From CAVVJA01 sp963801715 (GTDB lineage: Bacteria > Actinomycetota > Actinomycetes > Mycobacteriales > Jatrophihabitantaceae), in NCBI GenBank assembly GCA_963801715.1, contig CAWDGB010000022.1, positions 165,109 to 229,108 of the forward strand: a DNA stretch of 64,000 nt, given 5' to 3'. The notes under the pieces are model-generated. The model was not told the origin of the DNA. It was given only the letters and a program-made list of their open reading frames with translations, and made no database searches. Shown here one piece after another: positions 52,140 through 60,927 of the stretch (positions are counted from its first letter, which is position 1; every line of letters starts with the position of its first letter). A program made the translations under genes and the position numbers.

Positions 52140-52727
52140 TCGGCTCGGATCTCCCTATGCAGGCGGACTGTTCTCAGTACGACCTGGATGGAAGTCACCG
52201 AAGCGGCATATCTGTGATGAGTCACGCGCCGGGAGCGCGGACAGGCTTCTGATCAAGCCAGCTGGTGCTCCAGGCCGGTGTCGGCGATCGGGATGACGAG
52301 TCCTCAACATGGCACGCCGAGGCGGCCAGATCACGCGCGAGTCAATCCCGGCCACCGACACCGGATCCTGGCAGCGATCCATCCAGAACCGCTGCAGACA
52401 CACTCACAGATCACGCTGTGGCCGTCTGAGTTCACGATGCCACGCACAACAAGGCGAAGATCAAACACCACGTCGATGGACGCAACTCATTCGCGGGCGC
52501 ACATGTGAAAGCGTCGGTGCGAGCGGTTGCAACGCGGGGAGCTTGCCACCAACTTCCGCACATGCTTGATATCTGCGGATGCTCGAACACGGCGGGGAAC
52601 CGGCCGACTAACGCCTGGATGTCGGACCCTGCCGGTAGCGATCACCGGGTGAGCGGTCACGGACGTTCGCTGTATGGCCGTGTCGGGAGTGTCGTAGGTT
52701 CGTGGCGACAGCGGTTTGGAGGGCAGG
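52140..52727. other. Region without a recognisable gene (52140-52727)
   Basis: About 590 bases between the IS110 remnant and the oxidoreductase fragment. Short frames on both strands show no domain I recognise. The first 100 bases probably hold the IS110 5' end and promoter. Confidence 0.4.
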
Positions 52728-52730
52728 ATG

Positions 52731-52922
52731 GACGAGTATTGCGGTCATAACGTGATCGTGATCAATGGCGGGTCGGAGGGGCTCGGGGCGTACCTCGGTA
52801 TGGCCGGGCGTCGTGTGCTTGTCATCGACGCCCGTGACGAGGGGGGCGGGCAAGGTTTTGGTTCACACATGCTGGCTACGAGTTCGACATTGGTCTGCGT
52901 CTGAGCCGCCGGCTCAGCGGAT
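52731..52922 (+). pseudogene. N-terminal remnant of an FAD-dependent oxidoreductase (phytoene-desaturase-like)
   Basis: The frame reads DEYCGHNVIVINGGSEGLGAYL then AGRRVLVIDARDEGGGQGFGS, a Rossmann FAD site of the amine-oxidase/phytoene-desaturase kind. After a one-base slip HAGYEFDIGLRL follows and the frame stops at 52922. About 60 of roughly 500 residues remain. The degenerate GxGxxG (GGSEGLG) also suggests decay. Confidence 0.6.
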
Positions 52923-53038
52923 GACCTCGGGCCGTTGGGTGTCGACCTGGAATTCCGCGAGTTCGACCCGGCCGGGATGTTGCGGCTACTCGGGCCCGAT
53001 CGCGGGCCCGCAGGCAGCCGAACCGGAGCCCGACGGTC

Positions 53039-53917
53039 ATGTGCCCACCTGACGCCCCCGACCCAGCGGGCCGTGAGCACGACCAACTCGCTGGCACCGG
53101 CCCGGCTGCCGTCCGGGAGCGTGGCGTCGCCGCACGACCGTTCCCGTCCAGCCGCCGGCTGGTCACCGCGGCGGTCCGGGCCGGGCGCCGCATCGTGCCC
53201 ATGCACGGGCTGTTCGAGGTCGACATCACCGCAGTCCGGCGCCTGCTAGCCGAGGACGACCCGCCGCTGTCGCTGACCGCATTTCTCATCGCGTCGCTCG
53301 GCAGGGCAGCCGCGTCCCACCCGCAGGTGCACGCCTACCGCGACTGGCGCGGCCGGCTGGTCGAGCACCGGCACGTCGACGTGCAGACCCTGATCGAGGT
53401 GCCCACCGACCAGGGACCGTTTGGGCTGGTGCACGTCGTCCGCGACGCCGACCTCCGCAGCGTCGCCGAGATCAGCGCCGAGCTGCGGTCGGTCAAGACC
53501 GACCCCACCACTACCACGACCGGACGCATGCTGAACACCGTCGCTCCCACCGTTGGGCGGATTCCCGGCCTGTACCGGGCGATGTACGCGGTGATGAGCC
53601 GCTCCCGCCGCGTCCATCTCGCCACCGGAACGGTGCAGGTCACCGCAGTGGGCATGTTCGCTGACGGCGGCGGCTTTGCCATCGCCCCGCCCACCCTGGC
53701 CTCCCTCGTCGTCGTTGTCGGCGGATTCAGCAAACGGCCCCGCGCCATCGGCGACCGCATCGAGGTACGAGACGTCCTTGACCTCACCGTCACGATCGAC
53801 CACAACGTCGTCGACGGTGCACCCGCTACCCGCTTCACCGCCGACCTCCGACGGCTCATCCACACCGCTGCCGTCCTGGCACCAGCTGCCCCTCCCGGCT
53901 CCGGTGCGGTCCGATGA
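53039..53917 (+). CDS. 2-oxoacid dehydrogenase acyltransferase-like catalytic domain protein
   Basis: A protein of up to 292 residues that resembles only the catalytic domain of E2 acyltransferases: no lipoyl or binding domain is present. Visible parts: MHGLFEVDITAVRRLLAED, LTAFLIASLGRAAASHPQVHAYRD, LIEVPTDQGPFGLVHVVRDAD and VTIDHNVVDGAPATRFTADL. The usual DHRxxDG reads DHNVVDG, keeping His and Asp but not Arg. Such stand-alone domains occur in actinobacterial stress islands. The true start may be internal. Confidence 0.75.
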   Translation: MCPPDAPDPAGREHDQLAGTGPAAVRERGVAARPFPSSRRLVTAAVRAGRRIVPMHGLFEVDITAVRRLLAEDDPPLSLTAFLIASLGRAAASHPQVHAYRDWRGRLVEHRHVDVQTLIEVPTDQGPFGLVHVVRDADLRSVAEISAELRSVKTDPTTTTTGRMLNTVAPTVGRIPGLYRAMYAVMSRSRRVHLATGTVQVTAVGMFADGGGFAIAPPTLASLVVVVGGFSKRPRAIGDRIEVRDVLDLTVTIDHNVVDGAPATRFTADLRRLIHTAAVLAPAAPPGSGAVR

Positions 53918-53934
53918 CGCCCAAGATCTCAAGC

Positions 53935-54202
53935 CCCAGACCCCGAAGGGCGGATCCGGCCGATCGTCCTCGACCGGTGGGGCGATCCCGACCGGACCGG
54001 CACGTGGGCCTGGCACCCGTTCGGCGGCGAGATCACCGGCTACCGCTGCTTCGCCGGCCTTACCATCCCCAGCGCGGGGCGTCTCGGCTGTCATTTCGGG
54101 ACCGACCGGTGGGCGGCGGGTGAGTGCTTCCGCTACGAGATCACCACCCTCGATGCCCCATCCGTCGCAGACAACTTCGTCCCTCACCGACGGTCCGGAT
54201 GA
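53935..54202 (+). pseudogene. C-terminal fragment of a DUF6544-like protein
   Basis: A frame reads RPIVLDRWGDPDRTGTWAWHPFG followed by GEITGYRCFAGLTIPSAGRLG and GTDRWAAGECFRYEITTLDA, ending at TGA 54202. This matches the C-terminal part of a conserved family (PFGGEVTGY...IPSAG...GTDRW). The N-terminal two thirds are missing, and an unrelated ATG frame covers the 5' end. Confidence 0.55.
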
Positions 54203-54219
54203 ACATTTCAGGAGCTGCA

Positions 54220-54861
54220 ATGAGACGCGAACCAGCACCAGGCATGCGATCACTCATCGCGGCAACCGCAGCCGCGGCGGTGGTCGCCCTTCTGAGGAGG
54301 TGCTACCTGTACTGGGGCGCGACCGACGACGAGATGGCGATTGCGCTACCCGGTGATGAGCTCCTGCGTCGGGCGGACCTGACCGCGACCCGGGCAATCA
54401 CGATTCGCGGCTCCGCTGAGGGTATCTGGCCATGGCTGGCCCAGCTCGGACAGGGCCGTGGCGGCTTCTACAGCTATGACTTCCTGGAGAACCTCGTCGG
54501 CTGTGACATCCACAGCGCTGATCGGATCGTTCCCGAGTGGCAGAGCATCAACGTCGGCGGCGAAGTCAACCTCTACCCCGGCGTCGGCCTCCTTGTGGCC
54601 CACGTCGAGCCAGGACGAGCCCTCGTCTTGCGGGGCGCGGTCCCCCTGGGTCGGACGCCGCCGCCCTATGACTCCACCTGGGCCTTCGTCCTGCGCGAGA
54701 AGCCGGACGGAATAACCCGGCTCATCGTGCGGGAACGCTACGAATATTCACGCCCCTGGTCCTCGCTGCTCGTGGAGCCGGTCGAGATCATCAGTTTCAT
54801 CATGAGCCAGAAAATGCTGCGCGGCATCAGAGACCGTGCCCAAGAGCGCTGCGTCCGCTGA
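54220..54861 (+). CDS. SRPBCC-fold protein with N-terminal membrane anchor
   Basis: A 213-residue protein; ATG 54220 is preceded by AGGAG at good spacing (an in-frame ATG at 54199 overlaps the previous stop). A hydrophobic N-terminus (LIAATAAAAVVALLRRCYLYWG) leads into a START/SRPBCC-like domain. Signature parts are ITIRGSAEGIWPWLAQLGQGRGGFYSYDFLENLVG and IVPEWQSINVGGEVNLYPGVG. Relatives in actinobacteria are annotated SRPBCC family; ligand unknown. Confidence 0.75.
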   Translation: MRREPAPGMRSLIAATAAAAVVALLRRCYLYWGATDDEMAIALPGDELLRRADLTATRAITIRGSAEGIWPWLAQLGQGRGGFYSYDFLENLVGCDIHSADRIVPEWQSINVGGEVNLYPGVGLLVAHVEPGRALVLRGAVPLGRTPPPYDSTWAFVLREKPDGITRLIVRERYEYSRPWSSLLVEPVEIISFIMSQKMLRGIRDRAQERCVR

Positions 54862-55070
54862 GCTGCGAGGAAAACGCGCCACATGAACACGAAGGAACGC
54901 TCCTGATCAACAGATGACACCATGCAAGGAGACAGCGGCGACGCGCACGCACTAAAGACATCAGTGGATCTTCCGCGTCACCCAGCGCGGGTCGACCCGT
55001 TGCCTGAAACATCTCGCGGCGCCCCGAACGCTGGACCCGACCGGCCGTGAAGACATCGACGACGAATCGC

Positions 55071-55538
55071 TTATTCGAGCGGTGCATGCGGCGCATCGGT
55101 AAGGGGCGTGCGCCAGGCCGAGCTGTCGAGAACGTGGAACCGGCGGCCGCTGACGTCGTCGGGCACGATGCGGACGAACCGGTGCTTGGGTCCGGCGTGC
55201 CACGGGAAGAGCGGAAAGGCCATGGCATCGAGCACCTCGTACATGTTCTTGATCTCTTCCGCCCGGCCCTTAACGACGACGCTCCACGCCTCTCCCGCCT
55301 CCGGTTCGTATCCGTCCGCCTCAAAGGCGACATTTGGGCAGGTGACCGCTGCGGCGAGTTTCGTGCCCTCGGCGGTCCGGAACACGATTGTCCCGTGATC
55401 GATCACGTAGTTGATCGGGAAGATGTCGGGATAGTCGGCCACTGAAACGGCGAGCCGCCCCACTTCGCTGGACCGCAGCAGCATCCAGCATGTGTTCGCC
55501 TCGAGGATCGTTACCCCGGACCGCGGGTCAGTGGCCAT
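55071..55538 (-). CDS. Pyridoxamine-5'-phosphate-oxidase-like flavin-binding protein
   Basis: A 155-residue split-barrel protein: LLRSSEVGRLAVSVADYPDIFPINYVIDHGTIVFRTAEGTKLAAA, then VAFEADGYEPEAGEAWSVVVKGRAEEI. Members of this group in actinobacteria bind FMN, F420 or heme. Several belong to the mycobacterial DosR regulon. ATG 55538 was chosen where family similarity begins; a longer frame runs to 55631. Confidence 0.82.
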   Translation of the reverse strand: MATDPRSGVTILEANTCWMLLRSSEVGRLAVSVADYPDIFPINYVIDHGTIVFRTAEGTKLAAAVTCPNVAFEADGYEPEAGEAWSVVVKGRAEEIKNMYEVLDAMAFPLFPWHAGPKHRFVRIVPDDVSGRRFHVLDSSAWRTPLTDAPHAPLE

Positions 55539-55772
55539 GCCCGAAGTCTTCGCCTTCCCGCAGTTAATGGGTAGGCCACAGCCTGCTGGCGCCGAATCAA
55601 ACGGCTGCCTTCGTGTCGGCGGCGCAGTCATCCTTGGGGTCAGGATGTCCAGCCCATACGCGGGGCGCTAGGGGGCGCGCTGCCGAGACAGCCAATTGCG
55701 TCCGCCTGTTCGAACGCGCCACCCGCGACAGACCTGTGGATTCGCTCCGTGTCGCGCGGCTCCAGTACGGAG

Positions 55773-56918
55773 CTAGCCGGCCGGCGGCTGCGGCCTTGAG
55801 CGTTCCAAATCGTCGAGGTAGGGCCCGAGTTCCTCCGCGACCACCTTCTCATCAACCGGCCAGGGTGGCTTGTCGAGGATCTGGGCCAGCCAGCCTCGCC
55901 CCGCGATGAGGTGCGCGGCCAGGTAGAGCGGGTCCCGCCCGGTTAGCAGCATCCCGCGGATCACCGGACGCAACGGCTTGGGTGCTTCAGCCGCCCCGGC
56001 CAGGTGGGCAATTCCGGCGGCAGCGGTGTCGGCCTGCTGCGCACCGACGCCACCCTGCTTGACCGGAAGGTCGGTCGCGTCCCCGGCGGCGAAGATACGC
56101 CCGTCGGTGTCACGCACCCGGCAGAACTCGTCCACGTGCAGAAACCTGTCGAGGGCAAAGCCGGGGATGCCGCGGATATTCGGCCCGGTGATCGCCGGCA
56201 GCGTCACGATCCGGTCCGGATACAGCTCGAGGCCGCTCGGCTGCAGAATCAGGTGCCCGGCCCCGGGGATGTCCCCGCGGGAGTCGGTGTAGAGGGTAAC
56301 CCCAGCCTGCTTCAGCAGACGCGTCATCGCCTCGCCGGCGTCACCGCCAAAGGCGTGTAATGGCCTCGGCTCCGCCGTGACGAACGCAATCTCCAGTCGC
56401 CGGTCGCCATCCCGAGCGTGTTGTGCTGTCAGCAATGCCAGTTCATACAGCGGCAGCGGCCAGGTGGGACCGTCGGGCAGGATGAAGGCGAGGCGGCCGA
56501 TGTCGCCAACGTCGACAGCGGCGAGGACGCTGCCGTAGGTGTGCTCGGCGTCGCGGCCGGTGAAGACGACGGTGTGCTCAGACGACGGGAGTTCACGGCC
56601 ACCGACTGCCAGCAGCACGGCATCATAAGGCAGCTCCTGACCACCGACCGTGTGCACCACTCGCTCATTTCGGTCCACCCACGCCAGCGCGTCCCGCACC
56701 CACTGGACGCCGGCATCGGCAGCTATCTGCTCGATCGAATAGCGGCGCGCCGCGCCCGCCGCGAACGGCTCGAGTACGGCCAGCGGTCTGTAGACCAGAT
56801 AATCGGCAGGGCTGAGCAGAATCATGTCGAGCTGATCGCCGGCCAGCCGCCGCAGCCGCAGCAGTCCCTCGATCCCGGCGATGCCTCCCCCACAGATCAC
56901 GACGGCGAAACCGGCCAT
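55773..56918 (-). CDS. NDH-2/sulfide:quinone-reductase-like FAD oxidoreductase
   Basis: A 381-residue pyridine-nucleotide-disulfide-fold flavoprotein: VVICGGGIAGIEGLLRLRRL (FAD), VLLAVGGRELPSSEHTVVFTGR, and the C-terminal FAD site GRIFAAGDATDLPVKQGGVGAQQAD. The overall layout resembles type II NADH dehydrogenases and sulfide:quinone oxidoreductases. No conserved Cys pair of SQR is present, so a quinone-linked dehydrogenase is more likely. It is intact and could feed electrons to the bcc-aa3 chain. Confidence 0.82.
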   Translation of the reverse strand: MAGFAVVICGGGIAGIEGLLRLRRLAGDQLDMILLSPADYLVYRPLAVLEPFAAGAARRYSIEQIAADAGVQWVRDALAWVDRNERVVHTVGGQELPYDAVLLAVGGRELPSSEHTVVFTGRDAEHTYGSVLAAVDVGDIGRLAFILPDGPTWPLPLYELALLTAQHARDGDRRLEIAFVTAEPRPLHAFGGDAGEAMTRLLKQAGVTLYTDSRGDIPGAGHLILQPSGLELYPDRIVTLPAITGPNIRGIPGFALDRFLHVDEFCRVRDTDGRIFAAGDATDLPVKQGGVGAQQADTAAAGIAHLAGAAEAPKPLRPVIRGMLLTGRDPLYLAAHLIAGRGWLAQILDKPPWPVDEKVVAEELGPYLDDLERSRPQPPAG

Positions 56919-57285
56919 ACCCGTGAGGATACCGACGCAACGGTCGATCAGGCCGAGGCCTCAGTCGGTTTGACCGATGCCATGGGCCTAGAACAGGCGG
57001 CCGCGTCGGTCGGCGCCAGAACGGGATGCTGTCGGCCGCGACCAACGACCTTCCACATTCGCCGTCATACTGCTCGTTCCGAGGCAAGCTGCCAGCCAGT
57101 CGTTCTGTCGACGCTTACCCGCGGAGCGTGCAGAGCCGTTCAAGATCATCGGTACACCACAGTGATGCACCGATCAGCACGCCAGGAAAGCAGTGGGCGA
57201 GTGGCGGTATTCACCTCGTGATCGCGGGTCCGGTCGAGTGGTGTGTGGCGCCCGCGACCGGCGGGTCATGTAGGAGGGGTAGAGC
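56919..57285. other. Intergenic region between divergent NDH-2-like and DUF1918 genes
   Basis: About 367 bases without a recognisable gene. The right end holds a strong ribosome site (GTAGGAGGGG) for the DUF1918 gene. I see no clear operator by eye. Confidence 0.4.
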
Positions 57286-57568
57286 ATGAGGGCCCATACC
57301 GGCGACTGGCTCATCGTGAAAGGCCGCACGGACAGCAGCGCCGCCCGGCGGGCCATGGTTCTCGAAGCGCATGGACCCGATGGGTCGGCGCCTTTTCTGG
57401 TCCGCTGGATCGACAGCGGCCACGAGGCCTTGCTTTTTGGGACCGGATGCGGTCGTCGTCACCGCCGCCGAGCAGGCAGAGCAAGATCGCGCGACTGGCC
57501 GCGGCATCGATCTCGTTCAATCCGCACTGGAAAAAGACCGGGACGATTCCGCGGCACGCGGGATCTAA
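57286..57568 (+). CDS. DUF1918 protein (one frameshift)
   Basis: The small DUF1918 family begins MRAHTGDWLIVKGRT, then AMVLEAHGPDGSAPFLVRWIDSGHEALLF. After an extra G near 57438 the second frame continues GPDAVVVTAAEQAEQDRATGR. With one base removed the protein is of normal length (about 94 residues). DUF1918 proteins cluster with universal stress and hypoxia genes in actinobacteria. Function is unknown; the beta-barrel fold suggests nucleic-acid or ligand binding. Confidence 0.75.
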
Positions 57569-57569
57569 T

Positions 57570-58747
57570 GAGCGATACTGTGCAAGAGCCATCCTGACTG
57601 ACCGAATGTTGCATCGCTCACTCTCCATAGCACCGATTTCACCGATCTGATCGGCGGCGACATCGTTGGCGTGGCCAGCTTTGAGCGGCTGCCGGACACC
57701 CCCGCCGAGATCGCCGTGCTCATTGATGATCAGGCCCAACACAAGGGAATCGGCACCTTGCTCATAGAGCACCTGGCCGATGTGGCACGTCAGTGCGGCG
57801 TCACCCAATTTCTTGCCGACGTGCTCGCGGCCAACCGCGATGATCGACGTCATCCGCCGGCTTGGTTTTGCTGTCGCATCACGCACCGAGGAGGAACGGT
57901 TCACCATGACGTTGGATCGGAGTCCGACCGGTGCTGGAAGCGATCGACAGTCGGGATCGCGCGGCGGACACCGCCAGCATGCATCCGCTGCTCTACCCCC
58001 GTTCGGTCGCGCGTCATCGGCGCAGGTACCCGTCCTCGGTCCGTGGCCACGAAGTGCTTCGTAACATGCTCGATGGCGGGATCACTGGCACCATCAATGT
58101 TGCCAATCCCCACGCGATTCGGTGCTCGGCGATTCCGTCGGTCCCAACGGCGCGGGACCTGGCGCCGATGCGTCGCCGCCGCGGAACTGGGCTACCCCGC
58201 TCGCAATCAGAGCTAGCTCGAGGCCCGGTGCACAAGACCGAAGCTCACGCCGTAATGCCGAAGATGAAACTACATTGCGATCTGCAGTCACCGCGGTGCA
58301 ATCAGTTGCTTTGCGGGAACGAGACGTCCTTATCCAACCTATGGTCAAGCCGGGCACCGAACTGATCGTCGGCGCCATGCAGGATCCACAGTTCGGCCCT
58401 GTGGTGATGGTCGGCGCCGGCGGCGTCCTCGCCGACATGATCGCCGATAGACAACTACGTCGTTGCGGTCGCTCATCGCAGAGGATGCTGACGAGATGAT
58501 CAGCTGCCTGCGAACCGCGCCGCTGCTCGACGGTTACCGCGGTCGACCGGTGATCTTCCGCTCGGCGATCCGCGAGCTTCTCGTGCGAGTGGCGAGGCTG
58601 ATCGACGATCTGCCGCTGGTTGCCGAACTCGACCTCAATCCGGTGATCTGCAGCGGAGGCGACGACATGATCATCGTCGACGCTAAGATCCGCGTTGCGA
58701 CCTCGCCACCGAGGCCGAATGCGGTTGCGCGTCAGTTGCGAACCTGA
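57570..58747 (+). pseudogene. GNAT/ADP-forming acyl-CoA synthetase fusion, deleted and frameshifted
   Basis: Pieces of one large protein occur in order. First is a GNAT fragment (VASFERLPDTPAEIAVLIDDQAQHKGIGTLLIEHLAD, then IRRLGFAVASRTEEERFTM). Next is the start of a CoA-binding domain (DTASMHPLLYPRSVA...GHEVLRNMLDGG). Then comes only the end of the ATP-grasp part (VLIQPMVKPGTELIVGAMQDPQFGPVVMVGAGG and VARLIDDLPLVAELDLNPVI). The normal fusion is about 900 residues; here only about 390 codons remain. So a large internal deletion exists in addition to frame changes: a genuine pseudogene. Confidence 0.8.
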
Positions 58748-58773
58748 TATCAGGTGACCCAATTACCCGCTGG

Positions 58774-58793
58774 ATCGGGACTTTCGACACTAT
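58774..58793 (+). promoter_or_regulatory. DosR-box-like sequence upstream of the universal stress gene
   Basis: ATCGGGACTTTCGACACTAT matches the mycobacterial DosR consensus TTSGGGACTWWAGTCCCSAA at 14 of 20 positions, with a perfect left half (TCGGGACTTT). It lies 36 bases before the ATG. The right half is degenerate, so this is only a candidate. Confidence 0.3.
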
Positions 58794-58829
58794 GGCCACG
58801 GACCTGCCGACAAGAATGAAGGCGCCGTG

Positions 58830-59650
58830 ATGTCCATCCCACCCAGGCCGGGCCCCGTCCTCGTTGGGGTGAATGACGAGCGAAGCACAGACCTCGCGCT
58901 GCGTTGGGCGATCGCGGACGCCCGGACCCTCGGCGTTGCGGTCAAGCTGGTCCATGCGTTTTCTGGGATTCTCAGGAGGCAGGAACCGATGTACCGCGAC
59001 ATCCCGGACGCAGATTTGCAGCAGCCGCGCCATGTCGCCGAACAATTGGTCGCCAAGATCATCGAGCAGGCCCGCGAGATTGATCCTGAGGTTGTCGTCG
59101 AAGGCGAGGCTATCGAAGGTGGCCCGAGTCGCGTCCTGGTTCAGGAGGCGTCCTCTGCGACGGAGTTGGTCCTCGGCTCGCGTCTGCTCACCGCGCTGCG
59201 CTCGGCCGTGCTCGGCTCGGTGGGCGCGGCTGCGGTTGGGCGCACCGAATGTCCGATGACTCGTGTTCGAGGCCGGACTGCCGGAAGAAGGCGCAGCTGT
59301 CGTCGTCGGTGTAGACGCAACAGACAAGGCGCACACCGATCCTAGGGGTCGGCTTCGACCATGCCAGCCGACATCAGGTCCCGCTGCAACCCGTGCTGTG
59401 CTGGCGTCCGGATCTGCCCGCATCGACGAAGTGGCGGCCCTCACGCACCGGCGCCCGAGCAGGCTGAGCTGTGGCGGTCGGAAGCGCTATGCCGGCTGGC
59501 GCGACCGCTACCCGGATGTAGCCGTGCATCCGGAAGTCATCAGAGAACATCCAGTTGCCGACCTGGTACGTCGCGGTCGCTCGGCGCAGTACCTGCTGGT
59601 CGTCGGCACGGCCGGGCACACGCGTTGCCAGGGGCGCTGTACACGTCAAA
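58830..59650 (+). pseudogene. Tandem universal stress protein, second domain broken
   Basis: The first USP domain from ATG 58830 looks complete: GPVLVGVNDERSTDLALRWAIADART, then EQAREIDPEVVVEGEAIEG, and VLGSRLLTALRSAVLGSVGAAAVGRTECPM, though the G-2x-G-9x-G(S/T) ATP loop is only partly matched. The second domain begins in another frame (PEEGAAVVVGVDATDKA), shifts again (ILGVGFDHASRHQVPLQPVLCWRPDL), and fades after YPDVAVHPEVIREHPVADL. Tandem USPs of about 290 residues are typical DosR-regulon members; this one is interrupted by several indels. Confidence 0.75.
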
Positions 59651-59689
59651 CTTGTCGGCCGATTCGCCAGTCGCCGGCAACAGCCACGG

Positions 59690-59909
59690 CTTGGGTATGT
59701 CCGACGCGATCCGACTGGCGACCGTCTTGAATTGCGCGCCGCGACGACTCGTGGTCCTTGCTGTCGAGGCTGCGGACACATCGGTGGGCTACGGCCTGTC
59801 GCGACCGGTGATGGCGGCAATCCCGATGCTCGCCGCGGCAGTACTGCACGAAGTCGGTGCGTCCGCTTTGGGCCTTATCGCGACATGCGGACCGGTTTGC
59901 CCGGTATGA
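59690..59909 (+). pseudogene. C-terminal fragment of a hydrogenase maturation protease-like protein
   Basis: The frame reads GMSDAIRLATVLNCAPRRLVV followed by LAVEAADTSVGYGLSRPVMAAIPMLAAAVLHEVG. This resembles the C-terminal half of HyaD/HycI-type [NiFe]-hydrogenase maturation endopeptidases. It is fused directly to the broken USP sequence and lacks its N-terminal half. No hydrogenase genes are visible in the window. Confidence 0.5.
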
Positions 59910-59941
59910 AGGGACCGAAGATCCCTACCGTACCGGCACCG

Positions 59942-60802
59942 ATGGCAGAATCCTCAACGTCTGAGAAGGGACGTGAGCCCAAAATGTCTCCTGTTGAGCC
60001 GACACCGACATCCGCGGCCGCAAGCTCGCCGGCCGGCGAACCTTCGGATGCCGCGTCTCGTCCCTCCGCGCTCGCGCGGTACTTCGCTGCCGTGGAAGCA
60101 TCGACCGAGCCGGCGGAATCCAGCCGGGCCGAGTCAACCTGGATGCTGGACAACCTCGTCGTTGCGGACGTCATGACGAGCTCGGTGGTATCGGTCCGAG
60201 ATGATTCACCGTTCAAACAGATCATCGAAGCGTTGGCGGGTGCGCATGTGAGCGCTTTGCCGGTCATCGACGCCGATCGGCATGTCCTCGGCATCGTGTC
60301 GGAGTCTGATCTGCTGGCCAAAGTGGCCGGCGTAGGGAGGCCTGCACCGCACCTGTCGGCAGATACCATAGAAACGCCGCGCGCCCATCGCAAAGCGGAG
60401 GCGGAAACCGCGCGCGACCTGATGACATCTCCCGTCGTTACGACTCGGCCCGATACACCCGTCTCGCACGCCGCCCGAGTCGCCGCGCTCCAACACGTGC
60501 GGCGCCTGCCCGTCGTCGACAGCGACGACAAGCTTGTCGGCATCGTTACTCGATCCGATCTCCTGCGCGTGTTCCTCCGCGATGACGAAGCCATCCGGGA
60601 ACATGTGATCTCCTTCATCAGACGACAGCTATTCATCGACACGTCGACGATCGAAGTGGATGTTCTCGATGGGGTCGTCACGCTGCGCGGACAACTGGAC
60701 AGCCGGGTCATGTTCGAGCCGTTGGTCGACGTCATCCGCGACACTACGGGCGTCGTCGCCGTACACGACAACATCAGCTATCGCCTCGACCAGGCGCCCT
60801 AG
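59942..60802 (+). CDS. CBS-pair/BON-domain protein
   Basis: A two-domain protein of about 286 residues. Two CBS motifs (VVADVMTSSVVSVRDDSPFKQIIEAL...SALPVIDADRHVLGIVSESDLL and ARDLMTSPVVTTRPDTP...VRRLPVVDSDDKLVGIVTRSDLL) are followed by a BON domain (DTSTIEVDVLDGVVTLRGQLDS). CBS pairs sense adenine nucleotides; BON domains bind membranes. Starts at 59906, 59942 or 59984 are all possible. It is one of the intact genes in the stress island, comparable in role to the mycobacterial hypoxic-response CBS proteins. Confidence 0.85.
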   Translation: MAESSTSEKGREPKMSPVEPTPTSAAASSPAGEPSDAASRPSALARYFAAVEASTEPAESSRAESTWMLDNLVVADVMTSSVVSVRDDSPFKQIIEALAGAHVSALPVIDADRHVLGIVSESDLLAKVAGVGRPAPHLSADTIETPRAHRKAEAETARDLMTSPVVTTRPDTPVSHAARVAALQHVRRLPVVDSDDKLVGIVTRSDLLRVFLRDDEAIREHVISFIRRQLFIDTSTIEVDVLDGVVTLRGQLDSRVMFEPLVDVIRDTTGVVAVHDNISYRLDQAP

Positions 60803-60927
60803 TGTCGCGTGTCCGAAATATGTTCACGCACCTGCGGCGCCCACGCGCACACCGGCGGCGTTGTCCTCCTCGTCCGTGATCGACTCGTCGTTAGCCGGCA
60901 CTAGCCGCGGAATGTTACGGGCACCGT

